DNA from: Nitrospirota bacterium
Lineage (GTDB): Bacteria; Nitrospirota; Thermodesulfovibrionia; Thermodesulfovibrionales; SM23-35
Assembly (NCBI GenBank): GCA_016212245.1
Contig: JACRGU010000050.1
Location: 1-7,050, forward strand
Reading direction: 5' to 3'
Length of the DNA stretch: 7,050 bases
Numbering within the stretch: the stretch's first letter is position 1; each line of letters starts with the position of its first letter. Of the stretch, positions 1 through 6,219 are shown piece after piece. A program made the position numbers and the translations under genes. The notes under the pieces were generated by a model. It saw nothing but the letters and a program-made list of their open reading frames with translations, was not told the DNA's origin and ran no database searches.

Positions 1-515
1 AGCTCTGCCTGCACCTCCGGCTCCTCTGAGAGATCTACGACGAGCAGAAGCGCATCCGCACTCCTCAGTATGCCTGATACCCATCCGTCAGTTGCCTCAT
101 TTCCTATCGGAGGTAAATCAACAAGCTGAAACTGAATATCCTCAAAAGGCATCATGCCCGGAAGTGGAGTGAGGGTTGAGATAGGATAATCAGCAATCAC
201 AGGTGTAGCATTTGTCAGGCTTGCGAGCAGAGAGGATTTCCCTGAATTAGCAAACCCCACAAGTGCTATCTGAGCAGCTCCTTCTTTCTGCACAGTATAA
301 AGGTTTCCCCTGCCCCCTCTCTTTACTTTTTTTATGGCCTCTTCTCTTAGTAAGGATAGCTTTCTCCTTAAGTCAGCCCTGAGTTTGTCTGTACCCTTAT
401 GCTTCGGGACTGTAGCTATCAGGTCTTCCATGGCAGAAATCTTTTCTGCAGGGGTTGATGCCTGTTTAAATCTCTTTTCAGCAGCAAAATATTCTGGTGG
501 AAGATTTGTCGGCAT
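1..515 (-). CDS. DRG/Obg-like GTPase, N-terminal part (cut by window edge)
   Basis: This is a P-loop GTPase of the DRG/Obg-related group, probably the bacterial type that carries a C-terminal TGS domain. It reads from an ATG at 515 to the left edge without a stop, giving 171 complete codons; the C-terminus is missing. Residues 1-75 form a charged helical leader (MPTNLPPEYF, then PKHKGTDKLRADLRRK), the kind of start known from this family. The G1 P-loop GFANSGKSS lies at 87-95. A G2-like YPISTLTPLPG follows at 110-120. The G3 position reads VDLPPIG at 132-138, so the usual DxxG glycine is replaced by proline. G4 (NKxD) and any TGS domain would lie outside the window. The gene starts 4 bp after the rsmG stop and has no clear Shine-Dalgarno, so it is probably translated by coupling to rsmG. 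Relatives are thought to act on ribosomes or RNA; the role here is inferred. Confidence 0.85.
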   Translation of the reverse strand, partial: MPTNLPPEYFAAEKRFKQASTPAEKISAMEDLIATVPKHKGTDKLRADLRRKLSLLREEAIKKVKRGGRGNLYTVQKEGAAQIALVGFANSGKSSLLASLTNATPVIADYPISTLTPLPGMMPFEDIQFQLVDLPPIGNEATDGWVSGILRSADALLLVVDLSEEPEVQAE

Positions 516-519
516 AGGA

Positions 520-1158
520 TTATTTTTCTATCATAACAATAAACCTCTTTGTGTTTACAAGGGGGAGAGATAGCTCAAAGATTGTGATATCTTTAATCCT
601 TTTAATCTTTATTTTTGACAGCTCCTCTTTAACCTTCGGACCTTTACTGAGTATGAAATATCCCCCCTCCCTTACAACAGGAGATGCCTTTTTCACAAAA
701 TCTTTTATATTAAATAGCGCCCTCGTAACTGCTACATCAACTGAAAAGCCTGACTCTTGAATCTCTTCAATCCTCTTTTCTATCACCTCAATCTTTTTTA
801 ATCCGAGCTGTTTTATGATATGCCTTAGAAATGCAGTTTTTTTCCTTGATGGCTCAATGAGATACATCTCTATCTCAGGCCGGATAATCTTTATTGGTAT
901 CCCTGGAACCCCAGCACCACTTCCAACATCAGTGACCTTTATTTTACCATCAGGTATTGCCTTTAGATAAAGTAAGGAATCGAGGAAGTGCTTGATGATA
1001 ATATCTTCGTCTTTCCTGAGGCCGGTGAGGTTATATGCCTTATTCCATTTTTTTAGCTCAGAGAGATAGACCATAAAGGCATTTATCTGCTCCTTTGAGG
1101 GTATAAGCCCTAATTCTACGAGCCCGTCCCTTATGAGTTCATCCGGCTTTTTTATCAT
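520..1158 (-). CDS. rsmG: 16S rRNA (guanine-N7) methyltransferase RsmG
   Basis: RsmG (GidB) uses S-adenosylmethionine to make the single m7G in the 530 loop of 16S rRNA in the 30S subunit. The 212-residue length is normal for the family. Visible landmarks are W39NKAYNLTG46, which precedes the fold, the conserved HFLDSL at 57-62, the SAM-binding glycine motif DVGSGAGVPGIP at 77-88, the acidic end of strand 2 followed by basic residues (IEPSRKKTAFLR at 101-112), TRA at 145-147 and the late strand YFILSKG at 167-173. The ATG at 1158 lies inside the end of the upstream DUF1284 gene (20 bp overlap) and has only a weak GGGA-like ribosome site, so coupled translation is likely. A DRG/Obg-like GTPase follows after 4 bp. 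In many bacteria rsmG sits beside mnmG and parAB near the origin; none of these is seen here. Confidence 0.96.
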   Translation of the reverse strand: MIKKPDELIRDGLVELGLIPSKEQINAFMVYLSELKKWNKAYNLTGLRKDEDIIIKHFLDSLLYLKAIPDGKIKVTDVGSGAGVPGIPIKIIRPEIEMYLIEPSRKKTAFLRHIIKQLGLKKIEVIEKRIEEIQESGFSVDVAVTRALFNIKDFVKKASPVVREGGYFILSKGPKVKEELSKIKIKRIKDITIFELSLPLVNTKRFIVMIEK

Positions 1159-1594
1159 GCATGGATTCCCGTCTCGATACTTTATTGTCCAACCTCTCAG
1201 TATTGAGTTTAAGCCATAGGGGATTCTTATCGCATGTGCTTTCCCATGTGCAGATGGTGCAGTAGGATGTAAACCAATCTTTAAATATATCAGGCAGGGT
1301 TTCTTTTATCTTTAGCCAATTCAGCTTTGCACCAGGTTCTGTATTAAGTAATTCAAGTGCCTTTGAATCCATCTGTCTTATCTCATCCTCAGAATTTCTA
1401 TTATGAAAGCACTTATTGCCTTTAAGGTAGGGGCACTTTGCACATACATCATCTGCACCTTCAGAAACCTCTATTATTTCCCCATATTCAACCTTTTTGA
1501 TGAGTTCATGGAGATTAATTATAAACTCAGGATTGTATCCTTCGCCTCTAAAGAAATGTAGACATATAAGATGATGACCCCTGAATCTAATCAA
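1139..1594 (-). CDS. DUF1284 cysteine-rich protein, possible metal or Fe-S binding
   Basis: This 151-residue protein matches the DUF1284 family in its signature opening MIRFRGHHLICLHFFRGEGY, followed by two cysteine clusters. The function is unknown. Cysteines are at 11, 51, 54, 62, 112, 115 and 121, arranged as C51-x2-C54-x7-C62 and C112-x2-C115-x5-C121, with a paired His at 7-8 near Cys11. Such an arrangement is typical of iron-sulfur or zinc sites, but which metal binds is an inference. No signal peptide or membrane segment is visible, so it is probably cytoplasmic. The start is TTG at 1594, chosen because it gives the family's conserved N-terminus and because the next in-frame Met is residue 75; an AAAGG stands 9 nt upstream. 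The gene overlaps the dehydrogenase by 8 bp and rsmG by 20 bp. The last ~15 residues (NKVSRRESMHDKKAG) are polar and probably lie outside the domain. Confidence 0.8.
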   Translation of the reverse strand: MIRFRGHHLICLHFFRGEGYNPEFIINLHELIKKVEYGEIIEVSEGADDVCAKCPYLKGNKCFHNRNSEDEIRQMDSKALELLNTEPGAKLNWLKIKETLPDIFKDWFTSYCTICTWESTCDKNPLWLKLNTERLDNKVSRRESMHDKKAG

Positions 1595-2615
1595 TTCTTA
1601 AAACCTTTGCACCCCGAATCTTCCTCTCTTTAAGTTCAACCAATGCCTTATTTGCATCTTCCAGTCTGAATTCCTGAACTTCAGGTTTAATTGGGATCTC
1701 GGCTGCTAATTGTAAAAATTCCTGGACATCTTTTCTGGTAATATTTGCTACACTCTTTATCTCCTTTTCCAGCCAGAGATGGCGAGGATAATCCAGTTTA
1801 AAGAGGAACCCTTTGTCTGCTTCTTCTTTCCGTATTGCATTTATAACCAGTCGCCCTCCTTTTTCTAAATTTTTCAAGGCTTCAACTATCGGCCTCCAGA
1901 CCGGTGTAGTGTCAATGGCACAATTCAGTTTTTCCAGTGATTCATCTTCAATTCTACCAGCCCAGAAGGCTCCAAGTTCTTTAGCAAAATTTCTTTCCAT
2001 TTCAGTTCTGGAGAAAACAAAAACTCTGGAGTTTGGATATTTGTGCCTTACCATCTTAATAACAAGGTGACCTGATGCCCCAAATCCGAAAAGTCCTATG
2101 TTTTGTCCATCCTTGATTTCAGTTAACCTTAAAGCCCGGTAGCCAATTGCACCCGCGCATAAAAGAGGTGCTGCCTCTGAATCAGAAAATATATCCGGGA
2201 TTTTATAGGCAAAATCTTCTGAGACAGTAGTATATTGGGCATAACCTCCATTTGCATCTCTGCCAGTAGCCTCAAATCTTGTGCATAGATTCTCTTTTCC
2301 TTCAAGGCAGAACCTGCATTTTCCACAGGAAGAATGAATCCACGCTACCCCTACCCTATCTCCAATCTTAAATTTGCTTACCTTGCTGCCTGATTTTTCT
2401 ACCCTTCCAATAATCTGATGACCCAATACAATCGGGAATCTCGCAGGAGGTGTTCTTCCCTCAATCTCATCCAGCTCAGTATGGCAGACCCCGCAGGTTG
2501 AGATTTTCACTAAAATTTCATTTTCTTCTGGTGAAAGGCCTGGCAACTCTACCAGTTCTAAAGGGCTTTGATTTTCTTCAAGCTTACAGATCTTATTCAA
2601 TACCATTGCCTTCAT
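1587..2615 (-). CDS. Zinc-dependent medium-chain alcohol dehydrogenase
   Basis: This is a cytosolic oxidoreductase of the medium-chain (MDR) zinc alcohol dehydrogenase family, 342 residues, the usual length. It would interconvert an alcohol and an aldehyde with NAD(P). Catalytic zinc ligands are Cys44 (CGVCHTE), His66 (LGHQ) and Cys153 (LLCAG). Structural zinc ligands are Cys97, Cys100, Cys103 and Cys111. The usual Glu after the catalytic His is Gln67, as in some relatives. The Rossmann motif GFGASG is at 177-182. The segment after the second strand (VFVFSRTEME, 198-207) lacks the acidic residue typical of NAD users and has Ser-Arg, which suggests NADP preference; this is an inference. It resembles the AdhA/CAD-like bacterial branch, and its substrate cannot be read from sequence. 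It starts inside the end of the upstream hydrolase gene (23 bp overlap) but has its own strong ribosome site. In the part read by eye it uses ATA for Ile rarely (1 of 11), unlike rsmG and clpB. Confidence 0.93.
   Translation of the reverse strand: MKAMVLNKICKLEENQSPLELVELPGLSPEENEILVKISTCGVCHTELDEIEGRTPPARFPIVLGHQIIGRVEKSGSKVSKFKIGDRVGVAWIHSSCGKCRFCLEGKENLCTRFEATGRDANGGYAQYTTVSEDFAYKIPDIFSDSEAAPLLCAGAIGYRALRLTEIKDGQNIGLFGFGASGHLVIKMVRHKYPNSRVFVFSRTEMERNFAKELGAFWAGRIEDESLEKLNCAIDTTPVWRPIVEALKNLEKGGRLVINAIRKEEADKGFLFKLDYPRHLWLEKEIKSVANITRKDVQEFLQLAAEIPIKPEVQEFRLEDANKALVELKERKIRGAKVLRID
1604..1608 (-). promoter_or_regulatory. Weak ribosome binding site supporting the TTG start of the DUF1284 gene
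   Basis: The minus strand reads AAAGG 9 nt before the TTG at 1594, inside the 3' end of the dehydrogenase gene. It is a weak match, but its spacing supports TTG as the start, in agreement with the conserved N-terminus. Coupling to the dehydrogenase stop (TAG, 1587-1589) may also help initiation. Confidence 0.4.
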
Positions 2616-3519
2616 TTATGTTTAACCTCCTTTTTATCTCCCATATTTTTTCAGCTAATTTTTCGAGATATTCTCTATTTTCCAGCCTGTCCTTCCACCT
2701 CCATGGTATCCCTTCTACACCATAACAGGCTCCTGCAATCGCACCAGTCATCGCTCCAATAGTATCAGCATCTCCACCCAAGCTTACAGCATAAACAACA
2801 GAGCTTTCAAAATCATAATTAGATAAAAAAGAATAAATTGCTGCTGGAACAGAATTAAAGGCCTCAATACTGTTTCCAAGTTTTTTAATAACCTCATCTC
2901 TCTTGGGATTTTTATCTAATAAACTTTCTATAGCCTCCAATCTATCTTGATAAGGTTTAAGCTTGACAAATTTCTTCAGCTCCCTTAAAAACTCGTATTT
3001 ATTTAAATTCGAAGGTTTTAAGTTTACGGCTAAAGCATCTGCATAAGCTTCTAGGGCTGCTCCCTCCATTGCTAATTCATGACTATGGGTGATTCTGCTC
3101 GATTGATAAGCGACAGTACGAAGTCTTTCAGGATCATCACAATAGAAAAGCCCAATCGGCGCTATCCTCATTGCAGCTCCATTACCGAATGAACCACCTG
3201 GATATATCTCTCTGTCAAGCATTCCGTTCCATTTTCTGCCAGATTTTATCATTCTGAAGATTCTCGGCGGTCCCCATCCATAACCACGCCATGGCTCTCT
3301 TTCATAATTCTCAATAAATCTCTTTGCCATGTGCTCTCCATCAAAACCCGTATATTCTATAAGAGATTCAGCAACCCCTATCATCATTGCTGTGTCATCT
3401 GTATATCTCGATCCAATGTCTCTTACTTCCAGAAAGTCAAAAAATCCTTCTCTTTGGGCTCCTAACGAATCCCCTGTTGCTGTTCCAATCAAACAACCAA
3501 TAAATTTTGAAAGTTCCAT
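2593..3519 (-). CDS. ADP-ribosylglycohydrolase family protein (DraG/ARH-like)
   Basis: This 308-residue protein belongs to the ADP-ribosyl(glyco)hydrolase superfamily (DraG, ARH1/ARH3). These all-helical, two-metal enzymes remove ADP-ribose from proteins or nucleic acids or cleave related N- or O-glycosidic bonds. The metal-binding signatures are complete: TDDT at 40-43 near the N-terminus and GGDADT at 248-253 near the C-terminus. Other landmarks are IGTATGDSLGA at 11-21, SFGNGAAMRIAPIG at 110-123, ITHSHELA at 143-150 and the helix TIGAMTGAIAGA at 253-264. It is therefore probably active, but the substrate is unknown and no partner ADP-ribosyltransferase or dinitrogenase reductase is in the window. 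The ATG at 3519 has only a weak CAGG upstream. It follows the repeat-rich 49-bp spacer after clpB and overlaps the next gene by 23 bp. AGA is its dominant Arg codon in the part read. Confidence 0.92.
   Translation of the reverse strand: MELSKFIGCLIGTATGDSLGAQREGFFDFLEVRDIGSRYTDDTAMMIGVAESLIEYTGFDGEHMAKRFIENYEREPWRGYGWGPPRIFRMIKSGRKWNGMLDREIYPGGSFGNGAAMRIAPIGLFYCDDPERLRTVAYQSSRITHSHELAMEGAALEAYADALAVNLKPSNLNKYEFLRELKKFVKLKPYQDRLEAIESLLDKNPKRDEVIKKLGNSIEAFNSVPAAIYSFLSNYDFESSVVYAVSLGGDADTIGAMTGAIAGACYGVEGIPWRWKDRLENREYLEKLAEKIWEIKRRLNINEGNGIE
2626..2632 (-). promoter_or_regulatory. Strong Shine-Dalgarno for the alcohol dehydrogenase
   Basis: The minus strand reads AAGGAGG, 10 nt before the ATG at 2615. 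It lies within the coding end of the ADP-ribosylglycohydrolase gene. It fixes the first ATG as the start in preference to Met4 (ATG at 2606), and it means the overlapping gene need not depend only on coupling. Confidence 0.8.
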
Positions 3520-3532
3520 TAGGGCCTGAGTT

Positions 3533-3591
3533 ATTAAGTCATTAAGTCACTGGTCATTAACTCATTGACTAAGGACTATTGACTAATGACT
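3533..3591 (-). repeat. Short tandem AGTCAWT / ATTAAGTC repeats across the clpB stop and spacer
   Basis: Four contiguous heptads run along 3564-3591 (plus strand attgact, aaggact, attgact, aatgact). A looser unit attaact follows at 3556-3562, and two perfect octamers attaagtc lie at 3533-3548. The left and right parts are inverted relative to each other: agtcattaagtca at 3537-3549 can pair with tgactaatgact at 3580-3591 as a stem of about 12 bp with one bulge and a ~30-nt loop. The array includes the clpB stop and its last six codons (Ser-Leu-Val-Asn-Ser-Pro) and fills most of the 49-bp gap before the hydrolase gene. The stem is AT-rich and has no following T-run, so it is not a standard intrinsic terminator. 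Its function is unknown; replication slippage or an mRNA-end structure are both possible. Confidence 0.75.
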
Positions 3592-6217
3592 CCTCTGCAG
3601 TCACTTCCTTTTTAAATGTGATCTTATTATCTCCAAAGTCTACTTCAACTGTATCCCCTTCTTTGAATGTCCTGTCGAGGATTTTCAGTGAAAGGGGATT
3701 CAGTATCTCTCTCTGCAAAGCCCTCTTCAATGGTCGTGCACCATAAACAGGGTCAAAGCCTATTTCTGCAAAATACTCTTTGGCACTATCTGTCAACTTG
3801 ATGCCTACATTCTTCTCCCTGATATATCTCTTCATCCTGTTCACTTGTATCTCTACAATCTGTTTCAGGAGTTCCATGGTCAGAGGGTTGAAGACAATAA
3901 TCTCATCAACTCTGTTCAGAAATTCCGGTCTGAAGAATGCCTTCAGGTCTTCCATAATCTTTTCCTTCAATTCAGCATTGTTACTGACCCAGTAAGCAGC
4001 CGGTCTCCTTACTCTTTCTTCGAGCATCTCGTGTATATGCGTGCTCCCTATGTTCGATGTCATAATAACCACTGTATTTCTGAAATCAACTGTCCTTCCA
4101 TGGCTGTCAGTAAGCCTTCCATCATCTAATAATTGAAGCAGAAGGTTGAATACCTCTGGATGTGCCTTCTCGACCTCGTCAAACAGGATCACAGAATAGG
4201 GCTTTCTCCTTACAGCCTCAGTGAGCTGGCCACCTTCTTCATAGCCTACATATCCTGGAGGTGCACCTATAAGCCTCGATACAGTATGCCGTTCCTGATA
4301 TTCGGACATATCTATCCTTATCATTGCGTTCTCATCGTCAAACAGGAATTCTGCAAGTGCCCTCGCAAGCTCTGTCTTCCCAACACCTGTAGGTCCGAGG
4401 AATATGAAAGAGCCAATAGGTCTGTTGGGGTCTTGAATACCTGCACGTGCCCTTCTGACTGCATTCGATACAGCCTCAATCGCCTCATTCTGTCCAACAA
4501 CCCTTTGCCTCAGCCTCTCATCCATGTGGAGCAGTTTCTGAATCTCGCCTTCGAGCATCCTGTTTACAGGTATCTCTGTCCATTTAGAAACAACCTCTGC
4601 AATATCCTCCTCATCCACCTCTTCCTTCAGCATCTTCCTTTTCTTCTGTGTCTCAAAAAGTCTTTTATTTTCCTCTTCGAGTGCCTTCTGTAGTTCGAGT
4701 AATCTTCCATACCTGAGTTCTGCTGCCTTTGTCAGGTCTCCTTCGCGCTCTGCCCTTTCTGACTCTATCTTTGTCTTCTCAATCTGCTCCTTATGTTCTC
4801 GTATCTTTGCTATGATTTCTTTTTCACTCATCCACTGAATCCTTAATTCATCACGCCTTACCTGGAGCTCAGCTATCTCCTTTATTATCTTTTCAAGCTT
4901 CTCCTTAGAATCCTTTGAATCCTCTCTCATTACTGCTTGTTTTTCGATCTCTTGCTGTCGTAGTTTTCTCTCAATCTCATCTAACTCTACAGGCATGCTG
5001 TCTATCTCCATCCTGAGTTTTGATGCAGATTCGTCAATAAGGTCTATTGCCTTGTCAGGAAGAAACCTGTCTGTGATATACCTGTTTGATAGCACTGCTG
5101 CAGATATCAATGCAGAGTCCTTAATCTTGACACCATGATGGACCTCGTATCTCTCCTTAAGACCACGCAGGATTGATATTGTATCTTCAACAGTGGGCTC
5201 CTTAATAAGGACAGGCTGGAATCTTCTTTCTAATGCAGGGTCTTTCTCTATATGCTTCCTGTATTCATCAATAGTAGTTGCACCAACACACCTGAGGTCT
5301 CCCCTTGCGAGTGCAGGCTTGAGCATATTCGATGCATCAATCGCACCCTCTGCTGCTCCTGCACCAACGAGTGTGTGAAGCTCATCTATGAATAAGATAA
5401 CCTTCCCCTCTGCCTGTTCAATATCCTTCAGAACAGCTTTTAATCTCTCCTCAAATTCTCCCCTGAATTTTGAGCCGGCAACAATTGCACCCATGTCGAG
5501 TGCAACTACTTTTTTATCCTTTAGAGTCTCAGGCACATCACCTGCAACTATCCTCTGTGCAAGCCCCTCTGCAATAGCGGTCTTACCAACACCAGGTTCA
5601 CCGATAAGAACAGGATTATTCTTTGTCCTCCTCGAGAGGACCTGTATTATCCTTCTTATCTCATCGTCCCTTCCAATGACAGGATCGAGTTTTCCCTTAC
5701 TTGCGAGTTCTGTCAGGTCACGGCTGTATCTCTTAAGTGCTTGGTATTTTTCTTCGGGGGTAGGGTCTGTCACACGCTGTGCACCCCTTATCTCTCTCAT
5801 GGCTGAAAGGACTCTATCAACAGTTGCCCCATATCTTTTCAGGAGATCAGAACATGGACCACCTATTGAGATAAGTGCAACAAGCAGATGCTCAACACTT
5901 ACATATTCGTCTTTGAAATGTTCTGCCTCTTTTGTGGCATTTTCGAATACCTCTTTTAATCGCGGTGATATATAAATCTGTCCTAAGGGTGTTGCACCAA
6001 TAACCTTTGGGAATTTCTCTATAGCCTCTTCAACATCTTGCCGCAGTGCCTTTATATTAATCCCAAGCCTCTTGAGTATCTGGCATGCCACACCTTCATC
6101 ATCTTCGAGCAGTGCCCAGAGCAGATGCTCAGCATCAAGCTGCTGGTTGCCCTTTCTCTCTGCAAGCCTCTGTGCTGTCTGTATTGCCTCCTGACTTTTT
6201 ATAGTAAGTTTATCCAT
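3569..6217 (-). CDS. clpB: ATP-dependent protein disaggregase ClpB
   Basis: ClpB is a hexameric AAA+ disaggregase that threads aggregated proteins through its pore and returns them to DnaK/DnaJ for refolding in the cytoplasm. At 882 residues it is slightly longer than usual. Domain order: Clp N-domain repeats at ~1-145; AAA domain 1 with Walker A GEPGVGKT 206-213, Walker B VILFIDE 273-279, pore loop SKFRGEF 249-255 (Phe where many ClpBs have Tyr) and arginine finger region ERRF 330-333; the charged coiled-coil middle domain at ~405-535; AAA domain 2 with Walker A GPTGVGKT 608-615, pore loop GYVG 655-658, Walker B VILFDE 676-681, NRVDE 768-772 and sensor-2 GARPL 826-830. The coiled-coil middle domain and the lack of a (I/V/L)GF ClpP loop argue for ClpB rather than ClpA/ClpC. 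The segment between SNIG and FRPEF seems about 10 residues longer than in E. coli ClpB. The last six codons lie in short tandem repeats. It sits 2 bp after hspR. Confidence 0.98.
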   Translation of the reverse strand: MDKLTIKSQEAIQTAQRLAERKGNQQLDAEHLLWALLEDDEGVACQILKRLGINIKALRQDVEEAIEKFPKVIGATPLGQIYISPRLKEVFENATKEAEHFKDEYVSVEHLLVALISIGGPCSDLLKRYGATVDRVLSAMREIRGAQRVTDPTPEEKYQALKRYSRDLTELASKGKLDPVIGRDDEIRRIIQVLSRRTKNNPVLIGEPGVGKTAIAEGLAQRIVAGDVPETLKDKKVVALDMGAIVAGSKFRGEFEERLKAVLKDIEQAEGKVILFIDELHTLVGAGAAEGAIDASNMLKPALARGDLRCVGATTIDEYRKHIEKDPALERRFQPVLIKEPTVEDTISILRGLKERYEVHHGVKIKDSALISAAVLSNRYITDRFLPDKAIDLIDESASKLRMEIDSMPVELDEIERKLRQQEIEKQAVMREDSKDSKEKLEKIIKEIAELQVRRDELRIQWMSEKEIIAKIREHKEQIEKTKIESERAEREGDLTKAAELRYGRLLELQKALEEENKRLFETQKKRKMLKEEVDEEDIAEVVSKWTEIPVNRMLEGEIQKLLHMDERLRQRVVGQNEAIEAVSNAVRRARAGIQDPNRPIGSFIFLGPTGVGKTELARALAEFLFDDENAMIRIDMSEYQERHTVSRLIGAPPGYVGYEEGGQLTEAVRRKPYSVILFDEVEKAHPEVFNLLLQLLDDGRLTDSHGRTVDFRNTVVIMTSNIGSTHIHEMLEERVRRPAAYWVSNNAELKEKIMEDLKAFFRPEFLNRVDEIIVFNPLTMELLKQIVEIQVNRMKRYIREKNVGIKLTDSAKEYFAEIGFDPVYGARPLKRALQREILNPLSLKILDRTFKEGDTVEVDFGDNKITFKKEVTAEESLVNSP

Positions 6218-6219
6218 GA

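Noticed and set aside
334..573. Plus-strand open frame across the start of the GTPase gene
   Set aside because: It is antisense to conserved GTPase and RsmG residues and does not look like a protein family. The minus-strand reading carries the P-loop.
2129..2326. Second minus-strand frame inside the alcohol dehydrogenase gene
   Set aside because: It overlaps the structural-zinc and substrate-domain coding region in another frame and shows no family features.
2593..3519. A DraG/DraT-type or DarT/DarG-type pair involving the ADP-ribosylglycohydrolase
   Set aside because: No ADP-ribosyltransferase, nitrogenase gene or macrodomain is visible in the window, so such a pairing cannot be supported.
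3520..3591. Possible CRISPR array, HAIR operator or intrinsic terminator in the clpB-hydrolase spacer
   Set aside because: The units are only 7-8 bp with no spacers, so it is not CRISPR. No CTTGAGT-N7-ACTCAAG-like pair is present. The possible stems are AT-rich and have no T-run after them, so no terminator or operator can be claimed.
4133..4693. Plus-strand open frame of 186 codons inside clpB
   Set aside because: It lies antisense to the conserved ClpB domain 2 and middle domain. Its translation is Cys/Leu/Ser-rich with no domain pattern, and it has no ribosome site context of note. It is a mirror of the clpB codon bias.
5388..5975. Plus-strand open frame of 195 codons inside clpB
   Set aside because: It is antisense to the N-domain and AAA domain 1 of ClpB. 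The Ser/Leu-rich translation has no recognisable motif and is explained by the sense coding constraint.
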